This document shows, in pieces, positions 16,954-25,590 of a DNA stretch of 64,000 nt (its first letter is position 1; each line of letters begins with the position of its first letter). The translations under genes and the position numbers were made by a program. Origin of the DNA: Halovenus marina (GTDB lineage Archaea > Halobacteriota > Halobacteria > Halobacteriales > Haloarculaceae); NCBI RefSeq assembly GCF_051414115.1, contig NZ_JBLKNZ010000001.1, forward strand, positions 372,001 through 436,000, read 5' to 3'. A model generated the notes under the pieces. It had not been told where the DNA came from. It made no database searches and worked only from the letters and a program-made list of their open reading frames with translations.

Positions 16954-17682
16954 ATGGTCCGTGAAAACATGACGACACTCGTAGTTAGTGGAACCGCAGA
17001 TTCTGGAAAGGAAGTTGCGCGGAAAGTGGCTACCGCCGGTGGTTCCGTCGGGTTCACCTACAACAACTCGAAGGATGAAGCTGAAGAGTTACTGGACGAG
17101 TTGAGTGAAAAACATGAGTCTTGGAACTGTGATATTACTGACCCAGATGATGCCGAGTCAGTAATCAACGATGCGTTCGAAACCCTCGGCGAGATCGACG
17201 CAATTGTCTACACCGTCGGGGTTATTTCCAAAGCCGCGATTGACGACACTTCGCCTGAGGACTGGCAGAATCACCTGGATGCGAACGTGACAGGTGCATA
17301 TAATCTTATACATGCTGCCGCCCCTCATCTCAAGGATCAGGGCCACGGGTCGATTGTGGCGCTATCTGCTTCCGACGGGATCATTCGAGGTGATGAATTT
17401 TCGGCGTATGATGCGAGTAAACGTGGCCTTGAAGCACTGGTACAAGAGACCGCTCGAGAATTGGGTCCACATGGAATCCGTGCAAATATTGTAGCTCCTG
17501 GCTTCATTCGTGACCCAGACGCCCTCTCTGAAGATCAGCGCCAGTATCTCCTGGATCAGCAGCCCCTAAAGCAATTAACCACACCCGCGGATATTGCTGA
17601 GACCTGTCTCTACCTTTGCTCGGATAATGCCGCCAAAATAACAGGCGCTGTCCTCCCTGTCGATAGTGGACTCGCACTGTAA
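16954..17682 (+). CDS. SDR family oxidoreductase with an altered nucleotide-binding motif
   Basis: 242 residues from 16954, which follows a GGGAG ribosome-site-like stretch; an ATG at 16969 would give 237. The Rossmann fold and active site are those of classical SDRs: NVTG(AY) after strand 4, Ser in VALSASDG, and YDASK with the catalytic Tyr and Lys. The P-R-E-L-G-P-H-G-I-R-A-N-I-V-A-P-G segment is close to FabG. The cofactor loop is odd: SGTADSG replaces the usual TGxxxGIG, losing the Ile-Gly. It probably oxidises or reduces a hydroxyacyl substrate in the same pathway as the TRAP/ligase/MaoC genes (inference). Confidence 0.82.
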   Translation: MVRENMTTLVVSGTADSGKEVARKVATAGGSVGFTYNNSKDEAEELLDELSEKHESWNCDITDPDDAESVINDAFETLGEIDAIVYTVGVISKAAIDDTSPEDWQNHLDANVTGAYNLIHAAAPHLKDQGHGSIVALSASDGIIRGDEFSAYDASKRGLEALVQETARELGPHGIRANIVAPGFIRDPDALSEDQRQYLLDQQPLKQLTTPADIAETCLYLCSDNAAKITGAVLPVDSGLAL

Positions 17683-18260
17683 CGGAAAACAAAGGACCAC
17701 CATTCGTTTCGAATATAAATCGAGAGATTTAGATCACCAGCACCCACTCCTGCTGAACTCGGCGACCGTCGCAGATACCGACCGGTTCAATTTCTCTGGG
17801 AGTTCTCTCTATATCACGATCATTACTCCGTGGTGGCTTTGTTCATAAGAATAACTACATTTACCAAAACTACAGTATACTATATTATCAATCATTTCTA
17901 AGACTGATGTCTGTGATGTGGCCTGCCCAGAAACACTCATATCAATTATTATCTTGAGAAATATATGTGTATTAATCCTCAGAGCCGTTAAAAGCACAAA
18001 TAAATTTTGTTATTTGGACAATAGTTGTATATATTGAAAAAATTTTATCTCTGTAGTGGCTCTGATATCGAAAAGACCGTTTCTCCGTCGCAATCAGCCG
18101 AATTCTGCTATTGACTACAGAAATTCGCCGGTTCGTGCAACCTCGAATAACTATGGCGCTTAAATATAATTTTTATGGTGTATGTATACTAGTATAGGAT
18201 TATTATACTTACTTTGTTTGTGTCTGATTGTGTAGCAGACACGTTCCGAGAGGGGTTCGA
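17683..18260. other. AT-rich gap without a recognisable gene
   Basis: The segment is AT-rich, especially 17840-18230, with many stops in all frames. I see no RNA gene or operon signal that I can support. A GTGGCTTTGTTC string near 17831 recalls some insertion-sequence ends but has no matching partner. Confidence 0.5.
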
Positions 18261-19592
18261 TCACTCGGGCGTTCCGACGAGCACGATCCGGAGGTCGTTG
18301 ACGTTCGTTCCGGTCGGGCCGGTCCGGATCAGCGCCTGTTGGCTGTCGAGATACGAGGTAACGTCGTGTGCAGAAAGCGCGGTGCGTGCCTCGGAGGCGG
18401 TGTCTCCGAGCGCGTCGGCGTCGAGAATGGCTCCAGCGGCGTCACTGTTGCCGTCGATACCGTCGGTGTCCACCCCGACGACGAGGATGTCGTCCTCACA
18501 TGCAAGCGCAGCGCCGAGAACGAACTCCTGGTTCGGCCCGCCTCTCCCATCACCAGTGACAGTTACCGTTGTCTCTCCGCCTGAAAACAGCGCGACCGGT
18601 GGGTCGAACGGTCGGCCCTGTTTTAGACACTCCCCCGCAATCGCGGCGTGGACCTCCCCGACTGTTGCTGCTTCACCCTCGATTTCGGCCGAGAGAATTG
18701 CCGTCTCGTAGCCATCCTCCCGCAGCGACTGCGCGCTCGCTTCGAGCGCCGTGCGGCCGTCGGCGATGATCTGATTCGTGACGGGGTCGAACAGCGGGTC
18801 CGACTCGTCAGGAGTCTCCGGGCGACGGCCCGCCGCTCCTGCAGTGAGCTGTTCGTCGACACTCTCTGGAGAGTCGATGTCGAAGCGGTCACAGACCGCG
18901 AGCGCATCCTCGTAGGTCGTCGGGTCCGGCGTCGTCGGGCCACTGGCGATCACGTCGAGTCGATTTCCCACGACGTCGCTCACGATGACGCCGACGCTTT
19001 CGGCCGGTGCGAGCGCACGAGCGAGTTGACCACCCTTGATCGTCGAGAGGTGCTTGCGGACAGCGTTGATGTCCCCGATCGGTGCGCCGCTCCGGAGCAA
19101 CTGGTCGGTCACGTCCCGATACTCGGCAAGTGAGACGCCCGCGACCGGGGCACACAGCAGGGCACTCCCGCCACCGGTGAGACAGACGACTGCCAGATCC
19201 GACTCGGTCAGTTCCGCTGCCTGTTCGAGCAGCCGTTCAGTGCCGTCGACGTTCGCCTCGCTCGGAAGCGGGTGTGTCCCATCGAGTACGTCGACGACAC
19301 TCGGTTCGCAGGGGTCGTCGGTCACGACGATACCGCTGTCGAGCGCGTCGCCAAGTACGGATTCAACTGCCCGAGCCAGCTGGCTGGCCGCGTTCCCGCC
19401 TCCGAGAACGACGACGCGCTCGTAGTCGTCGAGTTCGAAGCGGGCGTCGCCGATTTCGAGGACGCTTCCGTCGAACCGAACCGAGCGTTCGACGGCCCGT
19501 CGGGGGCTGGCGGCGTGGATACCCGACTCGATTGCATCGAGCGCGTCGCTGTGGCGGTTCGTCGTGGCGACCTGTTCCCTGTTTTTGATCAT
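18261..19592 (-). CDS. Glycerate 2-kinase, MOFRL/DUF4147 family
   Basis: 443 residues, normal for GckA/TtuD-type kinases. The N-terminal DUF4147 domain has VVLGGGNAASQLARAVE, then DGTHPLPSEANVDGT and CLTGGGSALLCAPVAGVSL. The C-terminal MOFRL domain carries ALFSGGETTVTVTGDGRGG-P-N-Q-E and VVGVDTDGIDGNSDAAGA. It phosphorylates glycerate to 2-phosphoglycerate in the cytoplasm, feeding the lower Embden-Meyerhof route. It is divergent from the LLM oxidoreductase. In haloarchaea this enzyme also serves fructose/glycerol or hydroxypyruvate routes; which applies here is unclear. Confidence 0.92.
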   Translation of the reverse strand: MIKNREQVATTNRHSDALDAIESGIHAASPRRAVERSVRFDGSVLEIGDARFELDDYERVVVLGGGNAASQLARAVESVLGDALDSGIVVTDDPCEPSVVDVLDGTHPLPSEANVDGTERLLEQAAELTESDLAVVCLTGGGSALLCAPVAGVSLAEYRDVTDQLLRSGAPIGDINAVRKHLSTIKGGQLARALAPAESVGVIVSDVVGNRLDVIASGPTTPDPTTYEDALAVCDRFDIDSPESVDEQLTAGAAGRRPETPDESDPLFDPVTNQIIADGRTALEASAQSLREDGYETAILSAEIEGEAATVGEVHAAIAGECLKQGRPFDPPVALFSGGETTVTVTGDGRGGPNQEFVLGAALACEDDILVVGVDTDGIDGNSDAAGAILDADALGDTASEARTALSAHDVTSYLDSQQALIRTGPTGTNVNDLRIVLVGTPE

Positions 19593-19803
19593 ACTTCCAT
19601 ATGCAACTGGCTGGTTTATCTTTGTTTACCCAGAAAATGGAGTTCCTGAGGGGGATGAGGGTGGGGATTGACATATCGATCCGACTTCTGGAACTCCGCT
19701 TAGACGTACCTGTCCAGAGCGGATTAAGATTTACCATTACGTCCCGACCAAACCAGACGTGCAGACCGGATGTGGCACAGGCGCTTCGCACTCCCCGTCG
19801 GAA

Positions 19804-19812
19804 TCTTTATTT
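19804..19812 (+). promoter_or_regulatory. TATA-like box of the LLM oxidoreductase gene
   Basis: CTTTATTTT ends 23 nt before the ATG at 19836, consistent with a leaderless transcript and supporting that start over upstream in-frame ATGs. Confidence 0.45.
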
Positions 19813-19835
19813 TGGTTCCGTCGGAACGCAAGCGT

Positions 19836-20822
19836 ATGTCGTTAGAGATCCACATAAACGTGGGTGGCTGTTTTCAGACCCCCGCTGAGGATATCGAACT
19901 GGCGAAGGAAGCGGTCGACGCCGGATTCGATGGCGTCTGGATCGGAGACCACTTCCATCCCTGGTTGGACAACCGTCCGTACACGCACAACGTCTTGCCC
20001 TGGCTCGGTGCGTTGATGAACGAGGTACCCGAGGTTCCAGTCGGGACCTCCGTTTCGTGCCCCCTCTTCCGGTACGAACCGCCGGTGTTCGCACAGGCGA
20101 TTGCGACGCTCGACAACATGTTCCCGGGCCGATTCGAGCTAGGCGTCGGTGTCGGCGAGGCGCTGAACGAGTCCCCCTTCACCGATACCTGGCCCGAGTG
20201 GGACACCAGAGCCGAGATGCTCGTCGAATCCATCGAGATCATGCGAGAGCTATGGAACACGCAGGACTACATCACCTACGAGGGCGAGCACTACCAGTAC
20301 GAGGACATTCAGGTGTTCACGCCGCCGAAATCCGACATCGATATCAACTGGGCCGCCTGGGGGCCACAGTCGAGTCAACTCGCAGGCGAGTACGCCGACC
20401 ACGTGTTGACCGCGGGTGGTCCGGACCTGATCGAGGACCAGGTGATCCCGAACTTCGAGAAGGGGCGCGAAAGCGCAGGCAAGCAGGGCAGTCACCACGT
20501 CACCGACGAAATCGTCGCGAACGTCGGCGACCCGGACGAACTGGTGGCAGAAGCACGCGAGCGGGGCGAACTGATCCCTATCGACGAACTCGACAACCCG
20601 GATCCGCGGTCGATCCAGTCGGTCGCGAACGACCGCCTCGCAGAGATGAGCGACGAGGAGGCACAGGAGGCGCTGCTCATCGCCGAGGACGCGTCCGAAC
20701 TGGTCGAGACCTTCGAGGCGTTCGAGGCGGCTGGCGTGACACGCCTGCTCGTCACCTTCAATCTTGGCGACCCCTCCCACGCGGTCGAGGAGTTCGGCGA
20801 GAAGGTTCTGCCCGAGTTCTGA
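19836..20822 (+). CDS. LLM class (luciferase-like, probably F420-dependent) oxidoreductase
   Basis: 328 residues from MSLEIHINVGG. The frame also opens at 19770, but those 22 residues do not fit the family. The TIM-barrel shows EAVDAGFDGVWIGDHFHPW, the strand-3 region with PVGTSVSCPLFRY, and RFELGVGVGEALNE. These match TIGR03557-like F420-dependent G6PD/LLM enzymes of archaea and actinobacteria. Haloarchaea make F420, so hydride transfer with F420 is likely. The substrate is unknown. It is convergent with the creatininase-like gene, whose stop is 2 bp away. Confidence 0.85.
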   Translation: MSLEIHINVGGCFQTPAEDIELAKEAVDAGFDGVWIGDHFHPWLDNRPYTHNVLPWLGALMNEVPEVPVGTSVSCPLFRYEPPVFAQAIATLDNMFPGRFELGVGVGEALNESPFTDTWPEWDTRAEMLVESIEIMRELWNTQDYITYEGEHYQYEDIQVFTPPKSDIDINWAAWGPQSSQLAGEYADHVLTAGGPDLIEDQVIPNFEKGRESAGKQGSHHVTDEIVANVGDPDELVAEARERGELIPIDELDNPDPRSIQSVANDRLAEMSDEEAQEALLIAEDASELVETFEAFEAAGVTRLLVTFNLGDPSHAVEEFGEKVLPEF

Positions 20823-20823
20823 A

Positions 20824-21636
20824 CTAGTCCTGCGCTTTGACTTCCTCGTGGATATCGTCCAGCAGCGACCCCATCTCCTCGCGGATGTGCTCGAAGATGG
20901 TTTCGCCTTTCTCGGCGGACGCGAGCGTCGGGTCGCCCATAATGCCGGTGTCGGTGTGGTCGGCGAACGTACTGTAGGTGCCAAGTGGGCCGCTGCCAAA
21001 CAGGTCTTCGAGTAGCAGGTCGTTTTTCCGTTCGGCGTACACCGCCGTCATCTCGTCCTCGTCGACCAGTTCGGGGCGCAGGTGGAGCATCAGCGACGTC
21101 TCCAGTTCGCCGCCGTGCATCATCCCACCGGGGTCGCTATCTCGCACCTCCTCGATCAGTGACGACGCGAGATAGAAGTACGTCAGCCCCGATACCTCGA
21201 TATCGGGGTGTTCCTCGCCGATCTTGTTGATCGCGGTGCTGATGAGCGACATGTTCCCGCCGTGACCGTTGAGCAACAGGATGGCGTCGAAGCCGTTGTC
21301 GAGTGCGGAATCGCCGACCGACTCGACGAGTTCGAGCATCTCGGAGAATTCGAGAGAAAGCGTTCCGCCGAAGGGCATGTGATGGGAGGAAAGCCCAGAC
21401 CAGATAGGCGGCGTGACGACGACCGGAACGTCGTCGTCTGCGGCCTCCGCCCCTGCGTGGGCGGCGGCGTCGACGAGGATCGTATCAGTCGAGACGGGGA
21501 GGTGGTCGCCGTGCTGTTCGATGCTCCCGATGGGGACGACGACGATAGAGCCGTCCGACTCGCCGATCGACTGTATCTCGGCGTACGGTTTCCCTGCCCA
21601 TTCGGTCGGTTTGCTCCCGAAGGTGTCGTAGACCAT
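20824..21636 (-). CDS. Creatininase family protein (metal-dependent amidohydrolase)
   Basis: 270 residues from MVYDTFGSK. The frame runs 92 codons further upstream through the divergent FAH gene and is not real there. Metal ligands of the creatininase/FAPy-deformylase family are visible: Glu and His in PIGSIEQHGDHLPVSTD, the Asp in TDTILV, and LLNGHGGNMS. Members open cyclic amides or deformylate (creatinine, riboflavin-pathway FAPy, mycofactocin peptides). ARFB-type enzymes of riboflavin synthesis are in this family, but placement among catabolic genes favours a degradative role (inference). Confidence 0.85.
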   Translation of the reverse strand: MVYDTFGSKPTEWAGKPYAEIQSIGESDGSIVVVPIGSIEQHGDHLPVSTDTILVDAAAHAGAEAADDDVPVVVTPPIWSGLSSHHMPFGGTLSLEFSEMLELVESVGDSALDNGFDAILLLNGHGGNMSLISTAINKIGEEHPDIEVSGLTYFYLASSLIEEVRDSDPGGMMHGGELETSLMLHLRPELVDEDEMTAVYAERKNDLLLEDLFGSGPLGTYSTFADHTDTGIMGDPTLASAEKGETIFEHIREEMGSLLDDIHEEVKAQD

Positions 21637-21745
21637 ACCCGTGAGCACGGAGAGCGGGAGGAAAAATGTTTCTCCGGCGGCGCTTGCTGTGTCTCTCTTC
21701 GTCGACGATAACAATAGTAAAGAACGGGGAGCGTAATCAGTAGAT

Positions 21746-22585
21746 ATGCGAATCGGACGATTCCACGCAGACGGTCGCGATCGTATCGGCGTCTTCGAGG
21801 ACGGAACAGTACGCGACGTCACAGATGGGTTCGAGTCGTTCCGCGAGACGCTCGCGAACCCAGACGAAGCAACTGCGGTCGACGGTGAGACATTCTCGAC
21901 CGACGAGATCACCTATCTACCGCCGACGACCAGACAGAACACGGTCTTCTGTGCCGCGCTCAACTACGAGGCACACGCCGAGGAGTCCGGCAGCAGGGTT
22001 CCAGATCCGCCACTCGTCTTCATGAAACTCCCGCGAACGCTGGTGGGCCACCAGCAGCCGATCTCCTATCACACCCGCGTCACGCAGGAGATCGACTACG
22101 AGGCCGAACTCGCGGCGGTCATCGGTGAATCAGCCCGTCACGTCTCCCCTGACGAGGCGCTCGACTACGTGGCCGGGTATACGATCCTCAACGATACCTC
22201 GGCCCGTGACCTGCAGTTCGGCCTGCAGATCGGCGACGAGGGGAAACTCGACTGGTTCTCGGGGAAGGCGATGCAGAACACCACCCCCGTCGGCCCCTCC
22301 GTTGCTGTCGACGAAATCGACGACCCGCAGGACCTCGACATCGCCTCGACGGTCAACGGCGAGGTGCTGCAGGACGACAACACGGAGTGGATGATCCAGT
22401 CCGTCGCGGATCTCGTCTCGTTCGTGTCGAGTCGGGTCGAACTCACGCCCGGTGACATCATCGCGACGGGAACGCCGGAAGGCGTCGGCACATTCCAGGA
22501 CATCAAACTCGAAGACGGTGACACCGTCGAGGTCGACATCGAGACGCTCGGCACGCTGTCCAATACTGTCGAAGCAGTCGAGTAA
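21746..22585 (+). CDS. Fumarylacetoacetate hydrolase (FAH) family protein
   Basis: 279 residues. The C-terminal FAH domain (about 65-275) has FCAALNYEAHAEESG, the metal-binding ITQEIDYEAELAAVIG region with its Glu residues, GYTILNDTSARDLQ with the third acidic ligand, and SGKAMQNTTPVGPS. It ends with IATGTPEGVG. Family members hydrolyse or isomerise 2-oxo-acid intermediates of aromatic degradation (for example HHDD isomerase or acylpyruvate hydrolase). It is divergent from the creatininase-like gene and convergent with an MBL hydrolase. Confidence 0.9.
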   Translation: MRIGRFHADGRDRIGVFEDGTVRDVTDGFESFRETLANPDEATAVDGETFSTDEITYLPPTTRQNTVFCAALNYEAHAEESGSRVPDPPLVFMKLPRTLVGHQQPISYHTRVTQEIDYEAELAAVIGESARHVSPDEALDYVAGYTILNDTSARDLQFGLQIGDEGKLDWFSGKAMQNTTPVGPSVAVDEIDDPQDLDIASTVNGEVLQDDNTEWMIQSVADLVSFVSSRVELTPGDIIATGTPEGVGTFQDIKLEDGDTVEVDIETLGTLSNTVEAVE

Positions 22586-22617
22586 GTCGTCGGACGTACC
22601 ACAGAACAGCGACGGCG

Positions 22618-23376
22618 TCAGTTCGGCTCGAACTGGTAGTCGTGACCCGGGACGACCAGGTCCGGATCGAGTTCCTGCACCATATCGAGCCCCTCGTGGA
22701 TCTGCTCGACTTGCTCGTCTGTGTACCAGTGTGAGAGGTTCCGCTCGGTGTAGTCAGTTTTCGTCATCGCGAGGTCACCGATGATCGCGATTTCCTGGTC
22801 CTCCGTTTCGACCCAGACGGAGATGCTGGCGGGCGAGTGACCCGGCGTCGAGAACGCCGAGACGCCCTCACAGAGTTCCATCATCCCGTCGTCCTCGGAG
22901 ACGGTCTCGACGCCGTCGACGCGAGCGGTTGTGAGCGCGTCGATGAGTTCGGGCCAGTAGACTTCACGGGCGGCGTCGAGTTCACCCTCGCCGATGACGA
23001 GCGTGCTCTCGGGAAACATGTGGGTGCTCGCCATGTGGTCGAAGTGATAGTGCGTGACGAGAACGATGTCGATATCCTCGGGCGTCAGTCCCTTCGAATC
23101 GAGCGCTCGCCCGACGAGGCCGTAGAATCCGACGTGGAAGTTGCCCGGGTCGACGAGAATGTTTTTCTCCCCCTGAATGAGCGTCGTGCTGCTGATCGGG
23201 AGAAAGCCGAGGTTGGTGTCGAAGATGACGTTCTCCTCGGGGTCGATATCCATCATTCGCTCCATGCCGTCGAGTTGGGTGTCGGGGTCGCCAGCCATCT
23301 GATACACCGGCGACCCTTCCCAGAGGCTAAAGCGTATCGTGAGCGGGTCGATCAGGACGTCGACTTCGGGGGTCAT
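22618..23376 (-). CDS. MBL-fold hydrolase, N-acyl homoserine lactonase-like
   Basis: 252 residues from MTPEVDVLIDPLTIRF. A longer reading of the frame is antisense to nothing useful and is rejected. The metallo-beta-lactamase signature is intact: VTHYHFDHMASTHMF (HxHxDH), STPGHSPAS with the next His, IIGDLAMT with the bridging Asp, and VPGHDY at the end. The layout matches AttM/AiiA-like lactonases and related esterases. In this setting it may open a lactone in the catabolic route rather than quench quorum signals (inference). It lies downstream of the TIM-barrel gene on the same strand, 164 bp apart. Confidence 0.85.
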   Translation of the reverse strand: MTPEVDVLIDPLTIRFSLWEGSPVYQMAGDPDTQLDGMERMMDIDPEENVIFDTNLGFLPISSTTLIQGEKNILVDPGNFHVGFYGLVGRALDSKGLTPEDIDIVLVTHYHFDHMASTHMFPESTLVIGEGELDAAREVYWPELIDALTTARVDGVETVSEDDGMMELCEGVSAFSTPGHSPASISVWVETEDQEIAIIGDLAMTKTDYTERNLSHWYTDEQVEQIHEGLDMVQELDPDLVVPGHDYQFEPN

Positions 23377-23540
23377 ACGTGAGTCACCTCCGAACGCGCC
23401 GCAGTGGTTGCGTGCCTCTCGACGGTACTCGTGGTACTCGATGGCATGTGTGATCCTCCATGGCGATCCATAATAGAAGTTCCGATGCAACCGAACGCAC
23501 GTCAGTTGGTCACTGCGGTTCTCCTGCGAAATCGAACCAC

Positions 23541-24692
23541 TCAGTTGATCTCGGCGATTGCCTCCTTGACCCAATCGAGGTTTCGTTCGGGGAGGAGCCC
23601 GTAGTTGTAGATGGTGGCTTCCGAAGCACCCGCCTCCTCCAGCGCGACGATCTGGTCGATTGCCGTCTCCTTCGAGTCGACGAGCGGGTGGCCGGGGAGC
23701 AGACCGGCGTGAATCGGCACGTCCGACACACGCTCGGTCGTCTCCTCGTACGTCTCGACGACCTGCTCGGTCTCCGGGAAGTAATCCATGAGCGTGAAGT
23801 AATCCACCGTCTCCTGCAGGGCGTCGAGGTCGAGTCCGTGCATCCAGGAGTTTTCGACGCCACGCATGCCGATGAATGTCCCGATGTCGGCGTCCATGTC
23901 GGCGGCAAAGTCGCTGTACAGCGCGTTGAGTGTCTCCTTGCGAACGTCCGAGTAGGCTTTGACCGTCTCGTGGTCTCCGATCCACTCCGTGGGGTCGGTT
24001 TCGGGGTCCATCTCCCCTTCTGACAGCGCCACGATGGTCTCCTGACTCTGCTCGCGAGCGGTCTCGACGTCGACACCGGCCTCGCGGGCGTTCTCCTGGC
24101 ACTCGTCGCAGAAGCACAGTCCGAGTAGGAACTCACCGAGGTCACCGATGTCGGTGTGGAACTTGTCGTGATGCCAGCCCCAGCCCGAACCGTGGAAGTA
24201 GTGGAACGTCTCCAGCAGGAACTCGTCGAACGGGTACTCGTCGATGTCGGACAACATCGTCTTCATGTACTTTTGCACGGCGGGCTGTGAGGGACAGAGC
24301 CCGAACACGAGCGGGTCACCGAAGGGGCTCTCGATGGCGTACTCCTGGTGTTCCATCCCGAGTCTGGAGTTGTGACAGCCGACGATCCACGCGTTCAGGT
24401 CGAGCGGCGAGTCCGCCACCGCATCTGCGATCTGTCCGATCCAGTCTTCCTCGCCCATCTGCGGGTTCGTCACCGGCGCGAGTTCACCGTACTCGTCGCT
24501 TGGCTGGTAGTACGAACTCGCGCGAGTGAAGAACGTCTTCTGCTCGGGATTGTGGGGGCTGAACGATTCGACTGTGTGGTAGTTAGCGGTCACACAGACG
24601 CTGTCGACGCCGATGTCGACGAGTTCCTCGACTGCCTGTTCCGGTCCTTTGTCCACGATGTCCCAGGGGTATGCCCACATGCCGACTTGCAT
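23541..24692 (-). CDS. Uncharacterised TIM-barrel protein, glycosidase-like
   Basis: 383 residues. The start MQVGMWAYPWDIVDKG and the pattern of strands (VDSVCVTANYH, LNAWIVGCHNS, FDEFLLETFHYF, TFIGMRGVENS, YFTLMDYFP, DVPIHAGLLPGHP) suggest a (beta/alpha)8 barrel. A LCFCDEC-QENAREAGVD segment resembles the CFCxxC-A-G motif seen in hypothetical sugar-active barrels. Acidic residues after strands are compatible with a glycosidase or isomerase. I do not recognise a named family. It starts about 100 bp from the divergent TenA-like gene. Confidence 0.6.
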   Translation of the reverse strand: MQVGMWAYPWDIVDKGPEQAVEELVDIGVDSVCVTANYHTVESFSPHNPEQKTFFTRASSYYQPSDEYGELAPVTNPQMGEEDWIGQIADAVADSPLDLNAWIVGCHNSRLGMEHQEYAIESPFGDPLVFGLCPSQPAVQKYMKTMLSDIDEYPFDEFLLETFHYFHGSGWGWHHDKFHTDIGDLGEFLLGLCFCDECQENAREAGVDVETAREQSQETIVALSEGEMDPETDPTEWIGDHETVKAYSDVRKETLNALYSDFAADMDADIGTFIGMRGVENSWMHGLDLDALQETVDYFTLMDYFPETEQVVETYEETTERVSDVPIHAGLLPGHPLVDSKETAIDQIVALEEAGASEATIYNYGLLPERNLDWVKEAIAEIN

Positions 24693-24792
24693 ACCAACGG
24701 CTACTCAGAATTGGCTGTTAAATCTTTTGCTGGGGTCACTCGACGGCCGCGAGAGCCGGTACTTTCAAAGTAATTCCCCGCGAATTCCGGCT

Positions 24793-25530
24793 ATGGCACC
24801 GGACGTAGCAGCGACGTTCGACGAGTATCGCACGGACCATCCAGATGCCCGTTTCACGGAGTGGCTGCGAGAGTTATCGGAGCCGATGTGGTCGCGGGGC
24901 CTCGACCACTGCTTTGTGACGGAACTGGCCGAGGGAACCATCGACGACGAGGTGTTCGGGCGGTATCTCGTGCAGGACAACGCCTTCGTCGAACATCTCG
25001 TGGGACTGATCGGACACGCCGTCGGTGACGCGCCGACGATGGAGCAAAAGCGCCGAATCGAGGGCTTTCTCGCCGTTCGAACCGGAGACGGTGACAACCA
25101 GTACTTCGAGGAGACGTTCGAGCAGTTGGGCGTTCCCCCGTCGGAGCGAACGGACCCCGACCGGCATCCGGTGACGGAGGCCTTCGCGGACATCCTCGCA
25201 CGCGGCGCGTACGAGGGTGACTACGAGGAGACCCTCGCCGTGTTGTTGCCGACGGGCTGGTTCTACCTCGAATGGGGCGACAGCATCGTCGACGCGGAGC
25301 CGGGCGAGGACTACCTGCGGGAGTGGATCGACATCCACACCGCCGAGTCACTGTACGACTTCGTCGACTGGCAGCGGGCCGAACTCGACGAGTTGGGGCC
25401 TTCCCTTACCGAACGCAGACAGCGCCGCGTCGGTCGGCACTTCCGGCGGACGATGGTGCTCGAAGAGGCGTTTTTCGACATCGCGTACGACCCCGACTCG
25501 TGGACGCACCATCCGCTCTCGGAGTACTAA
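24793..25530 (+). CDS. TenA family protein (thiaminase II-like), probable TenA_E type
   Basis: 245 residues from the ATG at 24793; upstream codons of the frame are not conserved. The all-alpha TenA fold shows YLVQDNAFVEHL, LAVLLPTGWFYLEWGDSI and the C-terminal EEAFFDIAY with its Glu. The active-site Cys of thiaminase II is absent (Thr in LLPTGW), which points to the TenA_E subgroup that uses Glu and whose substrates are poorly known. Proposed roles are salvage of pyrimidine or other amide compounds. It sits between a TIM-barrel gene and an ABC transporter, away from thiamine genes. Confidence 0.8.
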   Translation: MAPDVAATFDEYRTDHPDARFTEWLRELSEPMWSRGLDHCFVTELAEGTIDDEVFGRYLVQDNAFVEHLVGLIGHAVGDAPTMEQKRRIEGFLAVRTGDGDNQYFEETFEQLGVPPSERTDPDRHPVTEAFADILARGAYEGDYEETLAVLLPTGWFYLEWGDSIVDAEPGEDYLREWIDIHTAESLYDFVDWQRAELDELGPSLTERRQRRVGRHFRRTMVLEEAFFDIAYDPDSWTHHPLSEY

Positions 25531-25590
25531 CGGAGCAGCCAGACGACGTGAGAGGAGCATCGAGCGAGTCGGTCGGAGACACTGCGACGC

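Noticed and set aside
17831..18061. GTGGCTTTGTTC string recalling IS5-type ends
   Set aside because: No second inverted end, target duplication or transposase remnant could be found in the gap.
21637..21912. Upstream extension of the creatininase-like gene
   Set aside because: It overlaps the divergent FAH gene and lacks similarity to the family. MVYDTFGSK at 21636 is the natural start.
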